DNA from: Mesostigma viride
Lineage: Eukaryota > Streptophyta > Mesostigmatophyceae > Mesostigmatales > Mesostigmataceae
Direction: 5' to 3'
Length of the DNA: 64,000 nt
Assembly: GCA_009746045.1 (NCBI GenBank)
Contig: RPFO01000412.1
Span: forward strand, 1 to 64,000
This document shows positions 56,701 to 63,472 of this stretch, piece after piece. Positions within the stretch are counted from its first letter, which is position 1. Each line of letters starts with the position of its first letter. Made by a program: the position numbers and the translations under genes. Under the pieces are notes generated by a model, which worked only from the letters and a program-made list of their open reading frames with translations, searched no databases and was not told the origin of the DNA.

Positions 56701-59700
56701 AAAAAGGTGTCCGAGGCGGCGAAACGCTAGGGTTTTATACCGTAGTGGCTGAAATCACATTGCGAATAAATCTTTTCGAATGACCCCCCGAAAAGTGCTA
56801 AAATAATACTTCAATTTACCCCGTAAAGTATGAAAACCGGGAGGCGCTACACCTGGTTCTGGCTGCAGGCCGCGGCGCAGCTAGATGAAGTGGAGCGCCG
56901 CGCTTGCCGCGCCGCGCCGCGTCGCGCCAGATTGAGAACGCGTTCAATTTTGAATTCTAGGCCCTATTAGCACTGATTCATAGGGGCCCTATTAATTAAG
57001 ATTAGGGCCTTATGTCATCCTGGTACTCACTTAATTGTCAGATAGGAACTGCGCTTGGTGGCCGGTGGGTAATTAATGTACTTGATAGGTTAGAATCCAA
57101 GTCAGACACTGAACTAGGCGCCCTAATATAAACAAGCTCCCGGGCTCGAAGTTTACCTAACCCGGGCTGAACTTTCCCCGCAAAGTGTCAAAACCATGCA
57201 GAAAAACCCTCGAAAAATTATTTATTCGCAATGTGATTTCAGCCACTACGGTAGACAAGACGCTTGTGTATGCGGCTCGTGCATTGGCAACGCAACTGCG
57301 ACGGCTACCGCAACTTTCTATTACTCACCGTTTTTTGCATCTGTTCTTTGTATTTTCGACTCATGGCTGGAATGTCAACCCAACCAAAGCTGAGCCATTC
57401 AGCTAGGATGGCTGGCTTGAGGCACTCTTTTGACAAGGCACAAGTAACAAAGCATTTGGAGTATAGGGGGAAAAGGAATGGGCAGGCAAAAGAAAGTTAT
57501 ACAAACAAAATAGAGGCAATGGACGAAAATGAGAAGGTTGCACACGCAATTAAAAGGAGGGGGATCGTGAATAAGCATCGGGAAAACGAAACTCAAGAGA
57601 GACATGCTGAACGCAAGCAGAAGGCCACCCTGGTGAAATCAATTCCTATTCCTGACCGTCTTTGTTTTTTTCTGGATCAGGTCATTGAGTCCGAGACCAA
57701 CCCTACTCGGAAGGCCTTACTACAATCAGTCAGGGATCTTGGATATGTTAAGATTGCGGGTTCTAAATACATTGACAAAAGGACCGTTGATCTGCTTAAG
57801 GAGGTCGGGAAAGAACTCCAAGCCAAGGAGTCGGCAGGAGTGAATCTTTTTAGGAACGTGCCCGATGATTTGACAAATGACCGAACGGCATACAAAATAG
57901 CGTTGGATGATGAGGGGTATGATTGTATTCGCAGACCCTTGCAAGGTGTTGTTGACCAGGTCTTGGGCGAGAAGTATGCCGTCCACAATTGCTACGCATT
58001 ATATAGCAAGCCTGGTTGTGATCCCCAGTGCCCACACTCTGATATGGCCCGTAAGCTTGAGGAACATCCCACTTACTCTTTTTTGCTGTCGAGTGACCCT
58101 AAGGCAAAGTGGATCTCTTTTGATGGCAGTTTGCAAGCCACTGGACACAATGACCCCATGAACAACTTGAGGATACGTGAGGGTCAAGGTGTTAAGAAGT
58201 CCAATCTAACATTTGGGAAAGGCGCAATGATCATGTTCCATGCTTGCCATGTGCATGCCGGTGCATCATACCCTAAAGAAGAATACCCGCAAGGCCACTG
58301 GCGCTTTTTTTTCCAAGCATCCCGTATGGGTGCGGGGGGCAATGACACTGCTGCCGTCTCATATTATACCTATAAACCAAAAGCAGAGTAAGGTCTTAAC
58401 AAGAACGCGGGCTTCGCCCCCGGGCCCCCGGTAGTAACCAATATTGTGCCTCTCCGGCGTTTGTGGCCGGTCTCCGGCCGGACCCGTCACCTACTCTACT
58501 ACAACCTTCTACGGAACCTGTGCACATTTCACCTCAGATGTTAAATACATGTACCATGCGCATACATACAGAGAATGGCATTATGTGCATTATAATGAAT
58601 CAAGCATTATAAATGCATAAAATAAAACACAACCGTCTTTGCCCCTCACTGATTCAGGAGGTCGCGACTCACATATTAAGACCTTACTCTGCTTTTGGTT
58701 CATAGGTATAATATGAGACGGCAGCAGTGTCATTGCCCCGCGCACCCATACGGGATGCTTGGAAAAAAAAGCGCCAGTGGCCTTGCGGGTATTCTTCTTT
58801 AGGGTATGATGCACCGGCATGCACATGGCAAGCATGGAACATGATCATTGCGCCTTTCCCAAATGTTAGATTGGACTTCTTAACACCTTGACCCTCATGT
58901 ATCCTCAAGTTGTTCATGGGGTCATTGTGTCCAGTGGCTTGCAAACTGCCATCAAAAGAGATCCACTTTGCCTTAGGGTCACTCGACAGCAAAAAAGAGT
59001 AAGTGGGATGTTCCTCAAGCTTACGGGCCATATCAAAGTGTGGGCACTGGGGATCACAACCAGGCTTGCTATATAATGTGTAGCAATTGTGGACGGCGTA
59101 CTTCTCGCCCAGGACCTGGTCAACAACACCTTGCAAGGGTCTGCGAATACAATCATACCCCTCATCATCCAACGCTATTTTGTATGCCGTTCGGTCATTT
59201 GTCAAATCATCGGGCACGTTCCTAAAAAGATTCACTCCTGCCGACTCCTTGGCTTGGAGTTCTTTCCCGACCTCCTTAAGCAGATCAACGGTCCTTTTGT
59301 CAATGTATTTAGAACCCGCAATCTTAACATATCCAAGATCCCTGACTGATTGTAGTAAGGCCTTCCGAGTAGGGTTGGTCTCGGACTCAATGACCTGATC
59401 CAGAAAAAAACAAAGACGATCAGGAACAGGAATTGATTTCACCAGGTTGGCCTTCTGCTTGCGTTCAGCATGTCTCTCTTGAGTTTCGTTTTCCCGATGC
59501 TTATTCACGATCCCCCTCCTTTTAATTGCGTGTGCAACCTTCTCATTTTCGTCCATTGCCTCTATTTTGTTTGTATAACTTTCTTTTGCCTGCCCATTCC
59601 TTTTCCCCCTATACTCCAAATGCTTTGTTACTTGTGCCTTGTCAGAAGAGTGCCTCAAGGCAGCCATCCTAGCGGAATGGCTCAGCTTTGGTTGGGTTGA

Positions 59701-62700
59701 CATTCCAGCCATGAGTCGAAAATACAAAGAACAGATGCAAAAAACGGTGAGTAATAGAACGTTGCGGTAGCCGTCGCAGTTGCGTTGCCAATGCACGAGC
59801 CGCATACACAAGCGTCTTGTCTATAAAACCCTAGCGTTTCGCCGCCTCGGACACCTTTTTTGGACACGTTGGAGAAAACGGTTGCAGCTCTCTAAGAACC
59901 CGTGGTCAGTTTCAAACCAATCATTTATTGGTCCCTTACTCGACAGGTACGCAGCGACCCGTTGTTGTACTACAGAAAGCTCGTACGGTATAGTTGTGTG
60001 ACCCCACCACCCTGCCCACTGCTGAACTGAGCGGGCTCGTACAGTATAGTTGTGTGATCCCACCATCTTGCCCACGACTCGCAACTCAACTCATCGGCTG
60101 GACTCGGCTGTTTTAACACATAGACTATCGCCTAATAAAAACCCATGGTCAGTTTCAAACCGATCATTTATTGGTCCCTTACCCAACCAAAAGCAGAGTA
60201 AGGTCTTAATATGTGAGTCGCGACCTCCTGAATCAGTGAGGGGCAAAGACGGTTGTGTTTTATTTTATGCATTTATGATGCTTGATTCATTATAATGCAC
60301 ATAATGCCATTCTCTGTATGTATGCGCATGGTACATGTATTTAACATCTGAGGTTATTGCACTACAAATTACAAAGTCTTTTGTACGTTTTCCTTACCCA
60401 GGCGTAGTATTTTGGGGACGGAGCCGGTGGAGCATGCATGTCATTGTTTATGAAAGCAAAGAGTACCCTAATATGTGAGACAACTATGACTAGACGTTGT
60501 TGATAGATCAAGGAGACAACCAGCGCAGGCCCGAAATCGGAAGAATCCGGACCATGGTAGATCGAGCCTGCCTTTAGAGTCTTATGCATTAATTTATTAA
60601 TGGACAAACTAAGATATCTATATGGGAGCGAAGATGCGACATTTCGGTTACGCCAATACAAATTCGCGGTCAAACATATATCTCGATAGAGGCATGCATA
60701 TGGGTCTTTTTTAACTTCAAGGCACGTCATATTAAAATCAATCATTAAGTCATAAATACCATATACCCGAAAAGGAGCCAATTTTACCGCGATCCATACA
60801 AGCAAAATCATTGTGCAATTTTTTCCCCCTTTTTTATGTGTACTTGTGACCTTTTTATAATTAATCTCGGCCCCCGCCCCCCGCTAATTTGCTAAAAAGG
60901 AGCCCATTTTACCACTCCATACAAGCATAATCATTGTGCAATTTTTTTTCCCGTTTTTTTTAAGTGTGTACTTGTGACCTTGTAGTGTACTTGTGACCTT
61001 GTGTTGTTTTAGTTTGTTTGTGTATGTGTGTTTGTGTAGCCTTTTTACCTACGTGAGTGTGTTTTTTTTTCATAAACTTTTTGTGTTACCCATTCTCTTA
61101 TTCCAAGTGCAAGTATACGGAAAGTACTGAAGTTGCGGTAGCGTCGCGGATACGTTTCTACTTTCTAGATCGATGGCGCAGTCGACGGTTACAATGAAGA
61201 GAAGCGGTGTTAACCCCACGGTTACAAATGGTAAGGACCTCAGTCGCACATCTCCATAGCGCCATGGGAAGGGCAAATATCTCTAGAATCTCCGTTTGGC
61301 CGGGAACTAGCTTACGATTTTCACAGATTTTCACTCAAGTTGGTCGCCCGGACTGGAATATTTGCTCGCGCTCAGTGGGCCCTAAATGTGCACAGGTTCC
61401 GTAGACGGTTGTAGTAGAGTAGGTGACGGGTCCAGCCGGAGACCGGCCACAAACGCCGGAGAGGCACAATATTGGTTACTACCGGGGGCCCGGGGGCGAA
61501 GCCCCCGTTCTTGTATTGGGGGTTAAGAATTACGTCAGCACCTTTTGAGGTTCTTTTGTGGTCAAATATAGAAACAGTGAGGTATGGCAAGAAGGTCGAT
61601 CCTTCATAGTTTTGTGGATTGCTTTCATTTGCTACAGCAGGACTACATGCTTACGCCACATGTCTGCTTTTATTGTTGTGTATTTCAATGTGACATACCT
61701 CTAGTGTCTCCACCCACCCCACCTCCAGTTTCTCCACCCACCCCACCTCCAGTGTCTCCACCCACCCCACCTCCAGTGTCTCCACCCACCCCACCTCCAG
61801 TTTCTCCACCCACCCCACCTCCAGTTTCTCCACCCACCCACCTCCAGTTTCTCCACCCACCCACCTCCAGTTTCTCCACCCACCCACCTCCAGTTTCTCC
61901 ACCCACGCCACCTCCAGTTTCTCCACCCACCCCACCTCCAGTTTCTCCACCCACCCCAGCTCCAGCTTCTGCACCAACCATTGATTCTTGTGTTCTCGCT
62001 ATTCCCAGATGGAGCCATGGGAACCACATGGAACCGAAAATACACTGCTCTGCAGCTTGCTGAGTATGCTTCCTCGGCCACATGTCGTGGCCCCAACTCC
62101 TTCGCTTGCAACCCATGTTCGCCCTCATGGCCAGGTGTGGGCGTCGGGGGAAATGTATCCGGACCCGTTTGTGTTGTTCCGCGGCTCACATCTCCTACAC
62201 TACACTTGCTACCGGCACTGTAGTCATCCTTGATTGCCATCATCACCAGGTGTGGGCGTCGGGCGGATTCTGTCTGGACCCATGAGTGTTGGTTGGTGTC
62301 TCACACCTCCTAAGCTATACTTGCTACCGGCACTGTACCTAACTACTTCGTTGCCTTTATCACCAGGTGTGGGCGTCGGGGGAGATGTACGTGGGCCACT
62401 TCTCCCATGGCCAAGAGGATGGGCAGGGCGTGCTGTTCGATAAGCTGCGGCGGCGCCGCGTGCTCGGGCGATGGAAGGTGAGAAGCAGGAAGACAGTGGA
62501 GCACCGGATTACAGCACAAGTGGGCGTGGGTGCTCAACGGGTGAAAGATGATTGCTCGTCTCCATCCCCGTTTCGTTGATTATCTATGGTTTCGCACCAG
62601 AGAACAGCAACCATGGTACGGTGACTACGGCGTAGTGACCACGGTACAGTGAACATGGTAACAGTAACGGCGCGTTTCCTTATTTCTCTATACCCAAACG

Positions 62701-63472
62701 TCTAGACGTAGTGACCATGTGACCATGGTATTGTGACCGTGGTACTGTGATCGTGGTAGTGGGTAGTGGCAGTGGCGCTTCATTATCGCTTACATAGCAG
62801 CATTTTCATGCTACTAATTACTCTTTCCCTTGGGCAAGAGCTAGGCAGGCAAGTTGAACAGAAACAACAAGCTGTGACATCAGGAAAATGGCTAGGTAAC
62901 TCCCCCTTCCCATCATTCCCACATTGTTATCTGAGTGACCACGTCTGAAGTACCACATGATGTGTGAATAACCACATGTGGCGTGCTGTGTACTGTTTTC
63001 CGTATCTTGCTTGGTTCTTTCTTTCGCCCTCGTCTTTAGCAGCGATTCTTGAGCCCCGCTTCTTAAGCCCGTAGCGTAAGAGTTCCCAATGAGCATCTTC
63101 TAAAGGCGTGCATCTATCGTATGTATTCAACTAGTATCATACTTCTGGTATCATACTTCTGGTGTCATACTTCTGGTATCATGTTTTGTTCTTCTTCGTT
63201 TTGTTGTTGTTTTTGCTACGATATTTTCTCATCAACAGGAGGGCACGCTGGCGGAAGAGATCGTGGAGAAAGTGTGCGACCCCACGAGTGACGGCACTGT
63301 GTACCTGGACATGTCGTCCGGTAGCGCCAAACCGTGGGGGGGTGGGACCGGGCATGCGATCGTCATCTACACCAAGAAGGGAGACGAGGGCGTGTACGTG
63401 GGGACGCTGGACGCGGGGCGGCGCGAGGGGGGAGGGATCCTTGTGGACGCGCAGGAGGTGGTCAGCATCGGG
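44650..63472 (+). CDS. Large MORN-repeat protein gene (11 supported exons + 1 probable), continues past window
   Basis: Eleven exons with AG/GT borders join without any frame conflict into about 850 codons (about 878 with the proposed first exon). The product is essentially a chain of 18-20 MORN repeats (consensus-like YEGxxxxGxxHGxGxxxWxNGx), interrupted around the middle by a ~200-residue Ser/Gly/Ala/Asn-rich linker. MORN repeats form extended beta-hairpin arrays that act in membrane-associated scaffolds, phosphoinositide kinases and ciliary or cytoskeletal proteins. No kinase, ankyrin or other catalytic domain is visible in the window, so the specific role stays open. Introns are 359-6,797 bp and full of tandem repeats; the longest carries the inverted oxygenase pair. 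Reading continues open to the donor at 63,473, so at least one more exon lies beyond the window or in its last 500 bp. Confidence 0.88.
45500..45591 (+). CDS. MORN gene exon (repeats 1-2)
   Basis: Acceptor ttaccag before 45,500, donor gtgagg at 45,592. It encodes YNGDVVDGRPHGKGVLLW and the start of the next repeat NGARYVGAVVQG. It ends with one base of a codon. Confidence 0.85.
46759..46856 (+). CDS. MORN gene exon (repeats 2-3)
   Basis: Acceptor cctgcag, donor gtaatg. It starts with two bases completing Gly and encodes MEGTGRLQWPDGSTYSGQW followed by LRGRMHGQGKLE. Ends in phase 0. Confidence 0.88.
46857..47260. repeat. Intronic tandem repeats (~105 bp and 59 bp)
   Basis: gcgggcggtccctacgatc-like blocks recur near 46,863, 46,963 and 47,068. 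Then three copies of a 59-bp unit starting atgctctatc lie at 47,091, 47,150 and 47,209. Confidence 0.8.
47806..47979. repeat. 87-bp intronic tandem duplication
   Basis: gccgcttgctcatgcccctt starts two near-identical 87-bp units at 47,806 and 47,893; they contain gctcgtatttcacgaggatc. Confidence 0.88.
48326..48420 (+). CDS. MORN gene exon (repeat 4)
   Basis: Acceptor ccccgcag, donor gtagcg at 48,421. It encodes IAGDGGSYEGGFACGLFHGK then GYRRFANGDEY and ends with two bases of a codon. Confidence 0.85.
49221..49396 (+). CDS. MORN gene exon (repeats 5-7)
   Basis: Acceptor cttgccag, donor gtgagt. The first base completes Arg. It encodes GSFCEGQLHGVGEFVHKA and VWADGLQYVGQWLHGKPEGY and ends with one base of Gly. 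Confidence 0.9.
49909..50034. repeat. 22-bp minisatellite in intron
   Basis: About six perfect copies of ttgtgacatgccgctgacta plus cc, with one unit varied (tag for tac). Confidence 0.92.
50303..50386 (+). CDS. MORN gene exon (repeats 7-8)
   Basis: Acceptor gcaacag, donor gtgagt. It encodes SLVWPNGASYEGDMADGLPH then GFGTKQF. Enters with two bases and leaves with one, consistent with both neighbours. Confidence 0.88.
50746..52001 (+). CDS. MORN gene long exon (repeats 8-14 with low-complexity linker)
   Basis: Acceptor gagcgcag, donor gtgggt. 1,256 bp fully open. It opens with VNGARYVGLFSQGDILHQP, then a Ser/Gly/Thr-rich stretch, a helical-looking segment (HAMEVQKALLAMSLRSRG) and MORN units (YPDGSWFQGY, FENGASLEGTF). 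A long Gly/Ser/Asn/Ala linker follows, then WADGSTYEGMLQEGRPVGKG, WSFVGRVSEE and GWGKLTWRMAEHGRCSYE. Such linkers are typical disordered insertions. Ends in phase 0. Confidence 0.9.
52585..52680. repeat. 21-bp tgcatacgggtaaactgtgta minisatellite, small block
   Basis: Four copies of the same unit that forms the large block at 53,205-53,760, ~0.6 kb upstream of it in the same intron. Confidence 0.9.
53205..53760. repeat. 21-bp tgcatacgggtaaactgtgta minisatellite, main block
   Basis: About 26 copies of a 21-bp unit with alternations of gtatgcat/gcatgcat/gtatccat. It lies wholly inside the 52,002-54,060 intron, whose flanking exons join in phase 0 without it. The 180-222-codon open frames on both strands (heptads such as CMHTGKL or YPYAYTV) are consequences of the 21-bp period. 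Confidence 0.95.
54061..54093 (+). CDS. MORN gene 33-bp mini-exon
   Basis: Acceptor cccttccag, donor gtgcgt. It encodes exactly GDFQQGLFHGQ, which turns the CSYE end of the previous exon into a regular MORN repeat and leads into GEVHFGSGG of the next. Phase 0 on both sides. Confidence 0.85.
54425..54655. repeat. Degenerate atgccttgcact repeats before an exon
   Basis: Many loosely spaced copies of (at)atgccttgcact(ca/ta) over ~230 bp immediately upstream of the acceptor at 54,669. Confidence 0.7.
54670..54864 (+). CDS. MORN gene exon (repeats 14-16)
   Basis: Acceptor ccgcacag, donor gtgcgt. 65 codons: GGLYRGEFYHGMYHGKGVFI, then YSGTWARDQMQGQGRLEW and VDGDYLE. Phase 0. Confidence 0.92.
55387..55569 (+). 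CDS. MORN gene exon (repeats 17-19)
   Basis: Acceptor ctggccag, donor gtgggt. 61 codons: GTFKDGQLVKGKGRRTLA, CEGGWVAGSLHGYAEYNW, YYLGGVDRGKHSGYGKK. Phase 0. Its last 78 bp are duplicated in the following intron. Confidence 0.92.
55804..56075. mobile_element. Possible small inverted-repeat element, weak
   Basis: Sequence near 55,806 (gcgaaaagtttgcgc) resembles the reverse complement of sequence near 56,055 (gcgcaaactcttccg). ccgcaaactgttgccg and cccaaactgttgccg also recur inside. Imperfect, with no clear target duplication. Confidence 0.3.
56208..56662 (+). promoter_or_regulatory. Three ~43-bp CCAAT-containing motifs upstream of left oxygenase gene
   Basis: The block gagtaaggraccaataaatg...gaaactgaccacggg occurs at 56,208-56,250, 56,377-56,419 and 56,620-56,662. 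Two inverted copies lie upstream of the right gene at 59,899-59,942 and 60,142-60,183. The position upstream of both ORFs and the CCAAT box suggest a promoter module or element terminus; function is inference. Between the copies is a repeated (g)tcacacaactat(a/g)c(c/t)gtacgagc block. Confidence 0.6.
56740..57251. mobile_element. 512-bp TA-flanked inverted-repeat element (Tc1/mariner-type MITE)
   Basis: The ends are perfect inverted repeats of 32 bp beginning ccgtagtggctgaaatcaca (56,740-56,771 and 57,220-57,251). TA flanks both sides (56,738-56,739 and 57,252-57,253). The right inverted copy of the surrounding sequence (59,815-59,830) has the uninterrupted gttttatagacaag, i.e. an empty site with a single TA. 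The element has no coding capacity, so it was moved in trans. TA duplication is the hallmark of the IS630/Tc1/mariner group; the family name is inferred from that alone. Confidence 0.9.
57363..58391 (+). CDS. 2OG-Fe(II) oxygenase-like protein, left copy
   Basis: An intact single-exon frame. ATG 57,363 (MAGMSTQPKLSH) gives 342 aa; an upstream in-frame ATG at 57,270 would add a hydrophobic 31-residue stretch. The N-terminal ~90 residues are highly charged (YRGKRNGQAKES, NKHRENETQERHAERKQK). The C-terminal half has PHSD (H225-x-D227), a GKGAMIMFHACHVHAGASYP segment with the likely distal His at 298, and HWRFFF with Arg at 314. HxD...H...R order with a small-residue strand before the second His is the arrangement of 2-oxoglutarate/Fe(II) dioxygenases. 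The H298-R314 spacing is longer than the common ~10, so assignment is probable, not certain. The substrate is unknown. The gene lies inside a MORN-gene intron and the family looks repetitive (second copy plus a 3' fragment). Confidence 0.7.
   Translation: MAGMSTQPKLSHSARMAGLRHSFDKAQVTKHLEYRGKRNGQAKESYTNKIEAMDENEKVAHAIKRRGIVNKHRENETQERHAERKQKATLVKSIPIPDRLCFFLDQVIESETNPTRKALLQSVRDLGYVKIAGSKYIDKRTVDLLKEVGKELQAKESAGVNLFRNVPDDLTNDRTAYKIALDDEGYDCIRRPLQGVVDQVLGEKYAVHNCYALYSKPGCDPQCPHSDMARKLEEHPTYSFLLSSDPKAKWISFDGSLQATGHNDPMNNLRIREGQGVKKSNLTFGKGAMIMFHACHVHAGASYPKEEYPQGHWRFFFQASRMGAGGNDTAAVSYYTYKPKAE
58399..58535 (+). repeat. ~135-bp dispersed repeat C between the two oxygenase genes
   Basis: Contains the hairpin gggcttcgccc and ccggtagtaaccaatattg. 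It matches 61,382-61,515 in inverted orientation with few changes. It replaces the 3' untranslated sequence of the left gene directly after ggtcttaa. Confidence 0.85.
58684..59712 (-). CDS. 2OG-Fe(II) oxygenase-like protein, right (inverted) copy
   Basis: Same length and same start context as the left copy (ATG at 59,712 on the minus strand, 342 aa). I count ten differences over the 375-codon open frame: for example PHFD instead of PHSD (metal ligands kept), NCYTLYSK for NCYALYSK, and MGARGND for MGAGGND. All putative metal and 2OG ligands are retained. Its 3' untranslated region (tatgtgagtcgcgacctcct... to aacatctgaggt) is intact, unlike that of the left copy, and its upstream region lacks the 512-bp insertion. 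Both frames being open at 97% protein identity indicates recent duplication, function, or both. Confidence 0.7.
   Translation of the reverse strand: MAGMSTQPKLSHSARMAALRHSSDKAQVTKHLEYRGKRNGQAKESYTNKIEAMDENEKVAHAIKRRGIVNKHRENETQERHAERKQKANLVKSIPVPDRLCFFLDQVIESETNPTRKALLQSVRDLGYVKIAGSKYIDKRTVDLLKEVGKELQAKESAGVNLFRNVPDDLTNDRTAYKIALDDEGYDCIRRPLQGVVDQVLGEKYAVHNCYTLYSKPGCDPQCPHFDMARKLEEHPTYSFLLSSDPKAKWISFDGSLQATGHNDPMNNLRIHEGQGVKKSNLTFGKGAMIMFHACHVHAGASYPKEEYPQGHWRFFFQASRMGARGNDTAAVSYYTYEPKAE
60187..60355 (+). pseudogene. 3' fragment of a third oxygenase copy
   Basis: Starts with accaaaagcagagtaaggtc (last codons and stop of the oxygenase gene) and continues through the same 3' untranslated sequence as the right copy to aacatctgaggt. 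It is on the plus strand and abuts the 5' end of the right copy. Both copies lose similarity immediately after aacatctgaggt, which marks the 3' limit of the repeated unit. Confidence 0.88.
60505..60580 (-). repeat. Dispersed repeat A, copy 2
   Basis: Reverse complement of 17,545-17,625, including cctgcgctggttgtctcc. Confidence 0.75.
60771..60990. repeat. ~125-bp imperfect tandem duplication
   Basis: aaaaggagcc(a/c)attttacc...catacaagca followed by aatcattgtgcaatttttt and tgtacttgtgacctt occurs twice, starting about 60,771 and 60,896. Confidence 0.8.
61382..61515 (-). repeat. Dispersed repeat C, second copy
   Basis: Inverse of 58,399-58,535 (gtgcacaggttccgtag ... gggggcgaagccccc). Confidence 0.85.
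61700..61970. repeat. 24-bp ccacctccagtttctccacc minisatellite in intron
   Basis: About eleven units of 24 bp (three of them 23 bp). An open frame at 61,584-62,063 translates it as VSPPTPP repeats. It lies inside the 55,570-62,366 intron, has no acceptor or donor in matching phase, and is best read as a minisatellite. Confidence 0.85.
62367..62477 (+). CDS. MORN gene exon (repeat 20)
   Basis: Acceptor tatcaccag, donor gtgaga. 37 codons: VWASGEMYVGHFSHGQEDGQ then GVLFDKLRRRRVLGRWK. It completes the MORN unit begun by GYGKK before the 6.8-kb intron. Two upstream tandem echoes carry the same acceptor. Confidence 0.9.
63239..63472 (+). CDS. MORN gene exon, non-canonical C-terminal part
   Basis: Acceptor atcaacag, donor gtatgt at 63,473. 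78 codons: EGTLAEEIVEKVCDPTSDGT, then WGGGTGHAIVIYTKKGDEGV, YVGTLDAGRREGGGI and LVDAQEVVSIG. One MORN-like YVGTLDAGRREGGG unit remains; the rest is not recognised. Phase 0 on both sides. Confidence 0.85.

Noticed and set aside
61584-62063. Proline-rich VSPPTPP protein resembling an extensin
   Set aside because: Inside an intron, without matching splice sites or phase, and built of a 24-bp minisatellite with 23-bp variants.
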